This document shows, piece by piece, positions 25,726-34,514 of a stretch of DNA of 64,000 nucleotides; the first letter of the stretch is position 1; every line of letters begins with the position of its first letter. A model generated the notes under the pieces. That model was not told the origin of the DNA. It was given only the letters and a program-made list of their open reading frames with translations, and searched no databases. Both the position numbers and the translations under genes were made by a program. The DNA is from Lachnospiraceae bacterium (lineage in GTDB: Bacteria > Bacillota > Clostridia > Lachnospirales > Lachnospiraceae), in assembly GCA_900753305.1 (NCBI GenBank), contig CAADYR010000164.1, positions 5,831-69,830 on the forward strand, in the 5' to 3' direction.

Positions 25726-27312
25726 TTAGTTTAATCCCAAATCGGCCCAACTTGAAGCACCGATAATTGGCAGAGCAAAATCTGTATAGGCTGTATTGCC
25801 TGTATCCATATACTTAAATACATTATATGCATATTTCGGTCCGGCATCTGTTCTGATACCTACTGCCATGCCATCTGATACGATCTCAGATGCATGATCG
25901 ACCTGTCTGTGAATAATAATACCCTCAATGAAAGGATTGGAAGATGTCAGCTTATAAGCATATACCATAGCTGCTGCCTGAATCGTTTCATCTGTAGGAA
26001 GCTGTGCATTATAGGATGTAAAGCCCATCTCCGAAATAAGGATATGTCTTACATTTCCGTTTGGTGCCAGCATAGATGGCTGTGTCATATGATTGGTCAC
26101 TACATCTACATTAGTAGGATTTACCATCTTGGAATTATCTGTATGGTCGATCAGTTTTAATCCTGCATAACCTGCCGGCATATTCCAGAACTGGCAGTTA
26201 AATAATGGAACCGGATGTGGATGTAAAGATAATCCCCAGTCTATATTACCACTCTGATTGATATTGCTTGCAAAATTATCCAGTACCTTTTTTGCTGCGT
26301 ACTGATTTGGTGTACCGTCCTCAAAATTCCAACGCTGGTCAATGTTCAGGAATACTCTTGCTCCTGCATTCTGACTCTTAATTGCGTTATAGCACAGACG
26401 GAATTCCTTTGCATACTGTGCTGCAAAAGCTTCTGCACTCATATCTCCTGCATAATGCCATGGTGAGTTATTATTGATCTCATTACCAATGATCCATGTA
26501 TGGATTGTTCCTTTAGAACCTGAATATCTGTTAGCCAGGAAGGACATCAGTGCCTCAATCTTCTCCGCACCACCCTGTTCTGCTGTATTCAGTGCATAAC
26601 AGTTCTTGCCTGCTACACGTGCTGTTGGAAGAATCAGATCTGCTGTTGCTGCATTGAATGAGTTTTTAATGACCATAACTACGTTGCAGCCCTGATTAGC
26701 GAACTTCTGGCAGACAACATCATATTCCGTTACTACACCTGAATTAAAGCTGTAGGTCTTACCATTATAAGTATAGTTAGTACCTCCACCTGCGCATAAT
26801 CTGCTGATGTCAAGTTCATAAGCTGCGTATCCTGCTCCTAATGAGCTTAATTCATCACTGTATCTCCAGTCTGCAGTCAGTCCCTTCTTGGCTTTGATCG
26901 GATAACCTGTTGCCTTAGTCGCTACAGCTTCAGGATTCGTAATATACATTTCATTGCTGACCGGTACGAATAATCCACCCTGTCTTGTTGTTACAACAAA
27001 TCTGGAATACAGCTTGTTTCCTGCTTTGTTAAAATCCAGTGATGTTGTAAAAATTGCAGTCTCTGCTGCTGGTGTGGATGCACAGAAATCTGCTCTTGCA
27101 CCTACTTCTGTCTGATATGGTTTCAGTTCGAACAGATAATACATACCATCATCAGATGCCGGTACAGCACCGGTAGCCACAAGTGTCACGGTATCGCCTG
27201 CAATTGTACAACTGTTGATCGTTACTGTTGAACCGGCAGCGCACACAGTCATCTGCATCAACAGAGCGAACAGCATAACCAGAGCAAGTCGAAAGCTCCA
27301 TCTTCTTTTCAT
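25726..27312 (-). CDS. Secreted DUF5722 protein, glycosidase-like (copy 1)
   Basis: A 528-residue paralogue of the next gene. Signal peptide (KRRWSFRLALVMLFALLMQM). The beta domain and barrel align throughout: ITNPEAVATK, HTWIIGNEINNNSPWHYAG, FEDGTPNQYAAKK, WGLSLHPHPVPLF and HILISEMGFTS correspond to the same motifs in copy 2. By eye roughly half the residues are identical. I chose the ATG at 27312 because GGAGG lies 8 bases upstream and the signal peptide begins there; the frame opens five codons earlier. A tandem duplication with divergence suggests different substrates or bonds within one polymer. Confidence 0.8.
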   Translation of the reverse strand: MKRRWSFRLALVMLFALLMQMTVCAAGSTVTINSCTIAGDTVTLVATGAVPASDDGMYYLFELKPYQTEVGARADFCASTPAAETAIFTTSLDFNKAGNKLYSRFVVTTRQGGLFVPVSNEMYITNPEAVATKATGYPIKAKKGLTADWRYSDELSSLGAGYAAYELDISRLCAGGGTNYTYNGKTYSFNSGVVTEYDVVCQKFANQGCNVVMVIKNSFNAATADLILPTARVAGKNCYALNTAEQGGAEKIEALMSFLANRYSGSKGTIHTWIIGNEINNNSPWHYAGDMSAEAFAAQYAKEFRLCYNAIKSQNAGARVFLNIDQRWNFEDGTPNQYAAKKVLDNFASNINQSGNIDWGLSLHPHPVPLFNCQFWNMPAGYAGLKLIDHTDNSKMVNPTNVDVVTNHMTQPSMLAPNGNVRHILISEMGFTSYNAQLPTDETIQAAAMVYAYKLTSSNPFIEGIIIHRQVDHASEIVSDGMAVGIRTDAGPKYAYNVFKYMDTGNTAYTDFALPIIGASSWADLGLN

Positions 27313-27445
27313 TTGAATTCCCTCCATGCTTTTCCGGGCAATTATGTCTACTATTTAAGCATTTTAGCCCTAACTTTTTATATATACAGCTAAGATTATA
27401 TCATTTTCTGAATATTCTCGCAATACGTTGTATACATAATACAGG

Positions 27446-29977
27446 CTATTTTTCATATACATATGTCACGAACTGATTACCATTTTCCTCAAACCATTGT
27501 GCAGAGTCATTCATTCCTTTCTTATATATCGTTCCCGTCTTTGGATCCATTACTACAATATTCTGCTCGTTAAACCCAATTACCAGTACAGCACTGTTAT
27601 CATTAAAAGATGCCAGTACAGGAATATCCTGATTTACGTAGTAAAGAATTGCATCCAGGCTGACACCGCTCAGTTCAAGAATCCTTGCATCAGATATTCC
27701 TTCTGCAAGGATCTGTGTTGCTGTCATCCCTTTATCCAATAATGCCTGCACATTTCTCGCAGACCCTGCATAACCTAAAATTGTCTCCAGACATACTGCC
27801 AGTTGTGATGTATCCTCATCGATCTGTGCACCGGTAATTGCCATGATCTGGTTTCTTATGCTGCGTCCTGTCTTCTTCCATATATAACCGCCCTTCTCAT
27901 TTACCACAGTACCGCTAAGGGAATAGGCAAGATTGATCGCATTTGCCGGATGTGAAAATGTTCCCATCACGCCATCCTTCCCATAAACATAGTATCTGTT
28001 TATCGGTTCTTCTATTGTAACAATCATATCCTTTGAACCTTCATAAAGAACCTCTTTGGGCATTGTATACTTAAGATTTTTGGTTTCGATCGTACTCTTT
28101 ACCACCAACTGTACGATTGTTTCGTATTTTTGTGTTGTGACTGTTTCCCAACTGTTATATCCATTTTCTTCTACGATATTATTTACAATCTGATCATCTG
28201 CGATCTGTGTATAACCTCCCTCATTATCCTTCTGTACTCTTTTCAAAGTAATAAGATTGTCTTTTACTGAACTTCCTACTACATAGACACCCTGTTGTTT
28301 ATAACTCTTCAGGACATCTCCACGTTCGTTCTGAATGTAGACCGCATACATAGGGAATGTAATGGAACCGGAGGAATCCCTTCTGATATCATTATAATCT
28401 GCCACTCCGTATATCAGATCTTCATTCATAAAACCAAGAGGCATCATGCGGTTATTACCCGTTGCACTGATTTCCCTCGTATTCCCAGTGTTAAGGTTCA
28501 TCAGTATCAGTCTGGTGCAATCATAGGCATCTGCTGAATTCTGCCATACAAGCATTTCTTCCTTCTGAGACACCTGAAAGCTTCCCTCCTGAACCTGTGT
28601 TGCGATCTCCGAATAAGAACCCTGCGGCAGGTCGATCGCCAATATGGAACCATCCAGATACAAATACAGGATTCCGCTTTTATTCACAAAGGACAACTGT
28701 TCTACGTCTGCCTTTAGCACTGCATATGCTTCATTACAGGGAATAAATATCTGCTCCTCGATCGTATTGAGCATACCATTATATTCATAAACCAGAATAC
28801 CTACAGTTCCTTCATGAATTCCTCTGTTCATATAGCCATATACCATGAAAGTAACATTTCCAGTCTCGTCTACATTCAATATTTTGATCCCATGATGGTC
28901 ATAGGTTGTCCTGATGTCGTATCCATTACTGTCCTTGTCATAAAATCCAAACAGATATGCCATTTTCTTATCTGCAGAATGATAACAGAACAACTGGTTT
29001 TCATTAATAAATGCCAGATTGCTGCCTCCATCACTCTCCATCATTTCAACTGCATTCTGTCGGATACCGAGCATGATCTTATTACTTGCATATACATCAG
29101 CCTGTGGATTAAAGATCTGATCCATTGTCCTTTCAAAATCCAGCAGATACATTCTGTCCGTTGTATAACGGATTCGATAATACTCGCTGATATTATAATA
29201 ATTCTTCTGTTTTCCTTCAGATATGGAAACGATATAATTATTTCTAAGTGCCGCCGTCTGCCCGTCAATTTCACTGACGATAATATCAGAATCTGTTTCC
29301 TGTTTTACATTCAGTCCTGCCCATCCTACCTGACTCAGACTGCAGTGGATGTCCACCTTTGCAAGTGTAGTATTATCCCCCTTGGAATTTGATTCCATAT
29401 ACGTACTGAGTTCATTGATTCTCTCTGCATCAAAAGTCTTATCATGAAAATCTGTTATAAAATTCAGTTTTTCTGTAAGATGGTAGTCACTTGTATCAAT
29501 AATTCTTGTGTAATACCGAAGAGTTTCTCCCTGTACCGTTATCAGAAGTATCCAGTTATATTCCACATCCTGCTCGATCAGATCCTTTACTGTGATTCCT
29601 GCAGTTATACTGTCTCCTGATTCTTTGTAACTGGTTATATCTGTCTTTTCCACCAGTCTGGTTCCATCAATACTGCGCACCTCAAAAGACAGGCTGTCAA
29701 TTTCATTTCCATATTTATCTATGACAAAAGACAGGGAGCGGTTATCACCGAGCGGAGTCAGTGTATCTCTCATGAAGCAACCGTCTATTTCTTCCTTCAG
29801 TCCATGCAGTGTATTAAAAGATACCCCGTCCGTCACCATATGGACCAGTGGTAATGATGACCTGCTCATTTCCGAAGTCATATCTGCATTTCCCTGATTG
29901 TATACATTACTGCTGATAAAAAGCGTAATCAGAAAAACACAAATGCAAACAATTATTTTTATAATGACTTTTTTCAT
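27446..29977 (-). CDS. Large exported protein with degenerate C39-like C-terminus
   Basis: An 843-residue protein with one N-terminal membrane segment (residues ~4-23, IIKIIVCICVFLITLFISS) and a long extracytoplasmic part. Residues ~270-620 have many short repeated beta stretches with aromatic and Asp residues (FYDKDSNGYDI, LVYEYNG, ILYLYLDG), suggesting a beta-propeller. Residues ~710-843 look like a papain-like C39 peptidase: QLAVCLETILGYAG, DIPVLASFND, SAVLVIGF and VVMDPKTGTI. The positions expected for the catalytic Cys and His seem to be Thr/Ser and Ser, so it is probably inactive. It is two bases after the methyltransferase and upstream of the DUF5722 pair. Confidence 0.65.
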   Translation of the reverse strand: MKKVIIKIIVCICVFLITLFISSNVYNQGNADMTSEMSRSSLPLVHMVTDGVSFNTLHGLKEEIDGCFMRDTLTPLGDNRSLSFVIDKYGNEIDSLSFEVRSIDGTRLVEKTDITSYKESGDSITAGITVKDLIEQDVEYNWILLITVQGETLRYYTRIIDTSDYHLTEKLNFITDFHDKTFDAERINELSTYMESNSKGDNTTLAKVDIHCSLSQVGWAGLNVKQETDSDIIVSEIDGQTAALRNNYIVSISEGKQKNYYNISEYYRIRYTTDRMYLLDFERTMDQIFNPQADVYASNKIMLGIRQNAVEMMESDGGSNLAFINENQLFCYHSADKKMAYLFGFYDKDSNGYDIRTTYDHHGIKILNVDETGNVTFMVYGYMNRGIHEGTVGILVYEYNGMLNTIEEQIFIPCNEAYAVLKADVEQLSFVNKSGILYLYLDGSILAIDLPQGSYSEIATQVQEGSFQVSQKEEMLVWQNSADAYDCTRLILMNLNTGNTREISATGNNRMMPLGFMNEDLIYGVADYNDIRRDSSGSITFPMYAVYIQNERGDVLKSYKQQGVYVVGSSVKDNLITLKRVQKDNEGGYTQIADDQIVNNIVEENGYNSWETVTTQKYETIVQLVVKSTIETKNLKYTMPKEVLYEGSKDMIVTIEEPINRYYVYGKDGVMGTFSHPANAINLAYSLSGTVVNEKGGYIWKKTGRSIRNQIMAITGAQIDEDTSQLAVCLETILGYAGSARNVQALLDKGMTATQILAEGISDARILELSGVSLDAILYYVNQDIPVLASFNDNSAVLVIGFNEQNIVVMDPKTGTIYKKGMNDSAQWFEENGNQFVTYVYEK

Positions 29978-29979
29978 AC

Positions 29980-31149
29980 TTATTCTCTCTCCAGCAACTT
30001 ACGCAGTGTAGGATCGACCTGCAGAAAATCTATCAGTTCGTCCGTCGTCTGAGTCTTTCCGGCTCTGGAACCATACTTCATACCCTGTTTTTTTACAGCT
30101 CTGATCAGAATATTTTTAGGTGTATGTTCCATATCTATAAATTCCAGTATCTGCGTTTCATATCCATGTTCTTCCAGCAGATCTGCACGTATTGCGTCTG
30201 TGAGCAATGCAGCCATACGTTCCCTGATCAATCCATATTTTGTGGCAGCCTCCAACTGGCTGCACTTGATCTGGCGGTTAAGCTCATGCTGACAGCATGG
30301 CACTGACAAAATGACTTTGGCATTCCATTTCACTGCCTTGGCAAGGGCATAGTCTGTTGCTGTATCGCATGCATGGAGCGTTACGACCATATCGACTTCA
30401 TTCACGCCTTCATAAGTACTGATGTCCCCTACATGAAACGTAAGACCGTCATACCCGTATTTGCGGCTGAGCGCATTACACTTGTCTATAACATCTTCCT
30501 TCAAATCTAATCCTATGACGCGAATGTCAAATTTATGCAAAACAGTCAGATAATAATACAAAGCAAAAGTAAGATAAGACTTGCCGCATCCAAAATCAAT
30601 AATCGTTAATGTCCTGTCTTTAGGCAGACTGGGCAGAATATCTCTTACAAATTCCAGATAACGATTAATCTGGCGGAACTTATCATATTTTGCCTTTACA
30701 ATACGTCCTTCCTGTGTCTGTACTCCCAGATCTACCAGAAAGGGAACACAGATGCCTTCCTCCAGCACATACTGTTTTGTCTTGTTATGTGACATTACCT
30801 GGGCTGATACTTTCTGCCCGTTCTTCTGCACCTTTTTGTTTATTGTAACCTTTCCCTTCTTACTTACGAGCACTGTAATATGTTCTGCCTCTGTATCCAG
30901 TTCTATCTGTTTAAAATCCTCCAGCAGCCCGTTCATATACCCGGAAAGGCTTTCCGGTTCGAGATTTGTATGGTACGCCTTATTGTGGCTGAACTGCTCT
31001 GCCTGATAAGTAAGCTTGTCCTTTATCATGACCGGACGTATTTTCACCTTACTTACTTTTTCTTTATCTCTCGGGTTACTTGCAATAATTGCCGTAAAAA
31101 TAATCTGTTTTGATATATATTCTGTGATCAGTTGTTCCAATGTAGACAT
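29980..31149 (-). CDS. Class I SAM-dependent methyltransferase
   Basis: A 389-residue cytoplasmic protein. The Rossmann-type methyltransferase core is in the second half: motif I IIDFGCGKSYLTFALYYYL (near residue 187), then VIGLDLKEDVIDKC and VVTLHACDTATDYAL, with a conserved SVPCCQHELN. This set resembles the GSTCD-type family, with a ~170-residue N-terminal domain of its own (NKKVQKNGQKVSAQV). Its substrate is not known; RNA is possible. It overlaps no upstream gene and is immediately followed by the 843-residue gene, whose Shine-Dalgarno lies inside its last codons. Confidence 0.8.
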   Translation of the reverse strand: MSTLEQLITEYISKQIIFTAIIASNPRDKEKVSKVKIRPVMIKDKLTYQAEQFSHNKAYHTNLEPESLSGYMNGLLEDFKQIELDTEAEHITVLVSKKGKVTINKKVQKNGQKVSAQVMSHNKTKQYVLEEGICVPFLVDLGVQTQEGRIVKAKYDKFRQINRYLEFVRDILPSLPKDRTLTIIDFGCGKSYLTFALYYYLTVLHKFDIRVIGLDLKEDVIDKCNALSRKYGYDGLTFHVGDISTYEGVNEVDMVVTLHACDTATDYALAKAVKWNAKVILSVPCCQHELNRQIKCSQLEAATKYGLIRERMAALLTDAIRADLLEEHGYETQILEFIDMEHTPKNILIRAVKKQGMKYGSRAGKTQTTDELIDFLQVDPTLRKLLERE

Positions 31150-31170
31150 AGGTATCCTCCACTATCCTGG

Positions 31171-31244
31171 GTAAACTATTCAGAAACCTCATTTACAGGT
31201 CAAAGGCTGTTTTCGTCTCAACTGCACGGTTCTGAATAGTTTAC
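31171..31244. repeat. 17-bp inverted repeat, 39-base loop
   Basis: GTAAACTATTCAGAAACC (31171-31188) and GGTTCTGAATAGTTTAC (31228-31244) pair along 17 bases with a single bulged A. It sits upstream of the methyltransferase and beyond the atp operon. There is no U-run on the minus strand; it might be a repeat element or a very stable leader hairpin. Confidence 0.7.
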
Positions 31245-31326
31245 ATTTTACTGCAATTACCGGCAATCCGCAAGATTGCTGTTTATCTCATTTTCGTAAA
31301 CCAGGATCATTCCCTGTCATATGCAT

Positions 31327-31719
31327 TTAAAATATATAATAATTCTTTTTTTTATTACGTCTTTTGAGTATTTCATAATATACCAGCACTGTGACCAGCT
31401 CCCTGATCCAGGACCATTTTGCATCATCCTGTGCATTCTCCCCGGCAGCCGCCTGTTCTTCACTTTTCAGCACCATCATGATACTGTCTACAAATTTTTC
31501 CAACTGCCACCGGTCCGGATACTGATCATAGATCATACTGCCGTCATAATCCATCCGGTCCAGCATCTGCGCAATTCTTACCTGATATCTTCTGGCAGAT
31601 GCCGGATACATCTGCTGCAGATATTCCAGATCCTGTACAACTCTGTCCTCGTCCAACTGATTCCAGTTATCATACTGAGGATATGCATGATAAAAAGGAA
31701 GCGCCCTACGATAATCCAT
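31327..31719 (-). CDS. Conserved hypothetical protein after atpC
   Basis: A 130-residue soluble, mainly helical protein. It starts DYRRALPFYHAYPQYDN and is rich in Tyr, Gln and acidic residues; the end is strongly basic (LKRRNKKKN). I do not recognise the family. It lies 63 bases after atpC in the same direction with a perfect AGGAGG site 7 bases before the ATG, so it is likely read through from the ATP synthase operon. Confidence 0.7.
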   Translation of the reverse strand: MDYRRALPFYHAYPQYDNWNQLDEDRVVQDLEYLQQMYPASARRYQVRIAQMLDRMDYDGSMIYDQYPDRWQLEKFVDSIMMVLKSEEQAAAGENAQDDAKWSWIRELVTVLVYYEILKRRNKKKNYYIF

Positions 31720-31782
31720 GGCATTTCCTCCTGCCTTTTTATGATTATCATATGCGCTTCCTTATTTTTTGTGTTATTATCT

Positions 31783-32184
31783 TTATCTAAGCTGCGCTGC
31801 GTTGATACGTGCAATAGAACGCATCAGTGCTGCTTCTGCTCTTGCCACATCGATATTCGCTCTGCTGCGCAGTCTCTCCTGTGCTCGCTCTTTTGCTGCC
31901 TGAGCCCGCGCCTCGTCAATTTCTCCCGGCCATTCAATGATTTCTGCCAGAATTGTAACTTCGTCCTGCAAAATCTGTACAAAGCCGGCATGCAAAGCTG
32001 CATTCTTAACTGTTTCTCCCTGTGTAATCTTAAGGACTCCGGGAGCCACAATAACAGTCAGAGGTGCATGTCCCTTATAAATACCGATTTCACCTTCCGT
32101 CGTATTAAATTCCACCATATCCACTTCTTCGTTAAAGAATTCACGGTCAGGTGTCACGATTGTCAGTTTGAACTTTTCTGCCAT
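31783..32184 (-). CDS. atpC: ATP synthase epsilon subunit
   Basis: A 133-residue F1 subunit. The N-terminal beta-sandwich begins FKLTIVTPDREFFNEEVDMVEF with the typical GEIGIYKGHAPL loop, and the C-terminal helical hairpin (EIDEARAQAAKERAQERL) is intact. It links F1 to the c-ring and can inhibit hydrolysis. Last recognisable subunit of the operon, 11 bases after atpD. Confidence 0.96.
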   Translation of the reverse strand: MAEKFKLTIVTPDREFFNEEVDMVEFNTTEGEIGIYKGHAPLTVIVAPGVLKITQGETVKNAALHAGFVQILQDEVTILAEIIEWPGEIDEARAQAAKERAQERLRSRANIDVARAEAALMRSIARINAAQLR

Positions 32185-32195
32185 TTGCTCACCCC

Positions 32196-33590
32196 TTACT
32201 TTGCACGGGCTACTACATCATCAATGGTTCCGGCATTTAAGAAATGGCCTTCCGGTATATCATCATGCTTACCTTCCAAGATTTCCTTAAAGCCTCTTAT
32301 CGTCTCTGCAATCGGTACATATTTACCATCCACACCGGTAAACTGCTCTGCTACATGGAATGGCTGTGAAAGGAATCTCTGGATCTTTCTGGCACGGCTT
32401 ACTACCAGCTTATCATCTTCTGAAAGTTCATCCATACCAAGAATTGCAATAATATCCTGTAATTCCTTATATTTCTGCAGAATCTGCTGTACACCTCTTG
32501 CTACCTGATAATGTTCTTCACCTACAATACGCGGGTCAAGAATTCTGGATGTGGACTCCAGAGGATCTACTGCGGGATAAATACCCAGTTCTACAATAGA
32601 ACGTGAAAGTACTGTTGTTGCATCCAGATGGGCAAATGTCGTTGCAGGTGCCGGGTCAGTTAAGTCATCCGCAGGTACATATACCGCCTGTACAGATGTG
32701 ATAGAGCCATTCTTTGTAGAAGTAATACGCTCCTGCAAAGCACCCATTTCAGTCTGCAGTGTAGGCTGATAACCTACTGCGGAAGGCATACGTCCAAGCA
32801 ATGCGGATACCTCACTACCAGCCTGTGTAAATCTGAAAATATTATCAATGAATAAAAGGACATCCTTACCACCTTTATCACGGAAATACTCAGCCATGGT
32901 AAGTCCTGTCAGACCTACTCTCATTCTGGCTCCGGGTGGCTCGTTCATCTGTCCGAATACCATCGTTGTTTTATTGATAACACCGGAATCTGTCATTTCA
33001 TGATACAGATCGTTACCCTCACGGGTACGTTCTCCAACACCGGTAAATACGGAATATCCGCCGTGCTCTGTTGCAATGTTTCGGATCAGCTCCTGAATAA
33101 GGACTGTCTTACCAACGCCGGCACCGCCAAACAGACCGATCTTACCACCCTTCTGATAAGGGCAGAGAAGGTCAACGACCTTAATACCTGTCTCTAACAG
33201 TTCTGTCTCTGTAGACTGTTCCTTAAATTCCGGTGCAGGTCTGTGAATCGGTTCATGACCCACTCCCTCCGGAGCAGGTTTATTGTCAATCGGTTCACCA
33301 AGTACATTGAACATACGCCCCAGCGTGTTCTCACCTACCGGTACGGTAATGGGAGCTCCTGTTGCCTGTGCATCCATTCCCCTCATCAATCCGTCGGTAG
33401 GTCCCATGGCGATACATCTTACTGTATCATCACCCAGATGCTGCGCTACCTCAACAGTCAGATCAGAGCCATCCGCACGCTTGATCTTGATCGCTTCATT
33501 GATCTGCGGAAGTTCTCCCTCTTTGAACTTAATATCGAGTACGGCGCCGACAATCTGTGTAATCTTACCAATTACTGTCTTATCTGCCAT
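32196..33590 (-). CDS. atpD: ATP synthase beta subunit
   Basis: The 464-residue catalytic F1 subunit. Walker A GGAGVGKTVLIQ near residue 155, the catalytic Glu region GERTREGNDLY, the Walker B segment VLLFIDNIFRFTQAG and the DELSEDD region near the C-terminus are all standard. It forms the alpha3-beta3 hexamer that makes ATP. A GAGG site precedes the ATG. Confidence 0.98.
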   Translation of the reverse strand: MADKTVIGKITQIVGAVLDIKFKEGELPQINEAIKIKRADGSDLTVEVAQHLGDDTVRCIAMGPTDGLMRGMDAQATGAPITVPVGENTLGRMFNVLGEPIDNKPAPEGVGHEPIHRPAPEFKEQSTETELLETGIKVVDLLCPYQKGGKIGLFGGAGVGKTVLIQELIRNIATEHGGYSVFTGVGERTREGNDLYHEMTDSGVINKTTMVFGQMNEPPGARMRVGLTGLTMAEYFRDKGGKDVLLFIDNIFRFTQAGSEVSALLGRMPSAVGYQPTLQTEMGALQERITSTKNGSITSVQAVYVPADDLTDPAPATTFAHLDATTVLSRSIVELGIYPAVDPLESTSRILDPRIVGEEHYQVARGVQQILQKYKELQDIIAILGMDELSEDDKLVVSRARKIQRFLSQPFHVAEQFTGVDGKYVPIAETIRGFKEILEGKHDDIPEGHFLNAGTIDDVVARAK

Positions 33591-33628
33591 TTTCTACCTC
33601 TTTCTTTATGCTTACGTGCATTCTATTC

Positions 33629-34486
33629 CTATGAAATAGCTTCTGCACCTGCGATAATTTCTGTTAATTCCTGTGTAATTGAACTCTGACGTGCTCTGTT
33701 ATATAGAAGCGACAGTTTACTGATCATGTCATCAGCATTGCTGGTCGCAGAATCCATAGCCTGCATTCTGGCGCCATTTTCACTGGCAACAGACTCGATC
33801 AATGCTCCGTAGACCAAACTGGTGATATACTTCGGTATGATCAGATCAATTGCTTCTTCAGACTGCGGTTCAAATTCCATAACTGCACTGGAACCGCCTT
33901 CATCCAGACGTTCATCTTCAACATTGACCGGCAGAAGTCTGAGCAAAGTCGGTACATGCGTCACAGTATTCTTAAATCCTGTATATGCAACATAGATTTC
34001 TCCGATCTCCCCTGCTGCATAATCTTCCAGCAATTTTTTACTGATATTCATGGCATCAGCATAAGCCGGTTCTTCGATCGCTTCCGAATAATCATCTGCC
34101 ATCTCATAACCCAGTCTTGCCAATGCATCCCTGCCCTTTGTTCCTACCGTATAGATCACCAAATCCTCTTTCCTGAAATCGCTGTTCTTGATCAGCTTTA
34201 CGATATTGGAGTTATAACCTCCGGCAAGTCCTCTGTTGGCCGTAATCACGATTACTGCCTTCTTTTGCGATTCCCCCGCCTTCAGGAAAGGATGGTTGAT
34301 TTCTCCTGCCTTGGAAAGCATGGATGCCACAGTATCATACATGCAGGAAAAGTACGTTTTGGATTTTTCCGCACGTCCTTTTGCCCTTTGCAGCTTTACC
34401 GTAGATACCAGCTTCATGGCCTTCGTAATCTGCTGTGTACTTTGTACAGAGCTCTTACGCCTTTTGATATCTCTCATGGAAGCCAT
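33629..34486 (-). CDS. atpG: ATP synthase gamma subunit
   Basis: A 285-residue central stalk subunit of normal length. The N-terminal helix begins MASMRDIKRRKSSVQSTQQI with TKAMKLVSTVKLQRA, and the C-terminal helix (MQAMDSATSNADDMISKLSL, NRARQSSITQEL) is the other half of the rotating coiled coil. It turns inside the alpha3-beta3 head. Confidence 0.97.
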   Translation of the reverse strand: MASMRDIKRRKSSVQSTQQITKAMKLVSTVKLQRAKGRAEKSKTYFSCMYDTVASMLSKAGEINHPFLKAGESQKKAVIVITANRGLAGGYNSNIVKLIKNSDFRKEDLVIYTVGTKGRDALARLGYEMADDYSEAIEEPAYADAMNISKKLLEDYAAGEIGEIYVAYTGFKNTVTHVPTLLRLLPVNVEDERLDEGGSSAVMEFEPQSEEAIDLIIPKYITSLVYGALIESVASENGARMQAMDSATSNADDMISKLSLLYNRARQSSITQELTEIIAGAEAIS

Positions 34487-34514
34487 AAGAAAACTCCTTT
34501 CTTACCCAAAGACA

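Noticed and set aside
31321..32508. A 395-residue plus-strand frame
   Set aside because: It runs antisense to the end of the atp operon including atpC, an unmistakable gene; the translation is Cys/His/Ile-rich noise.
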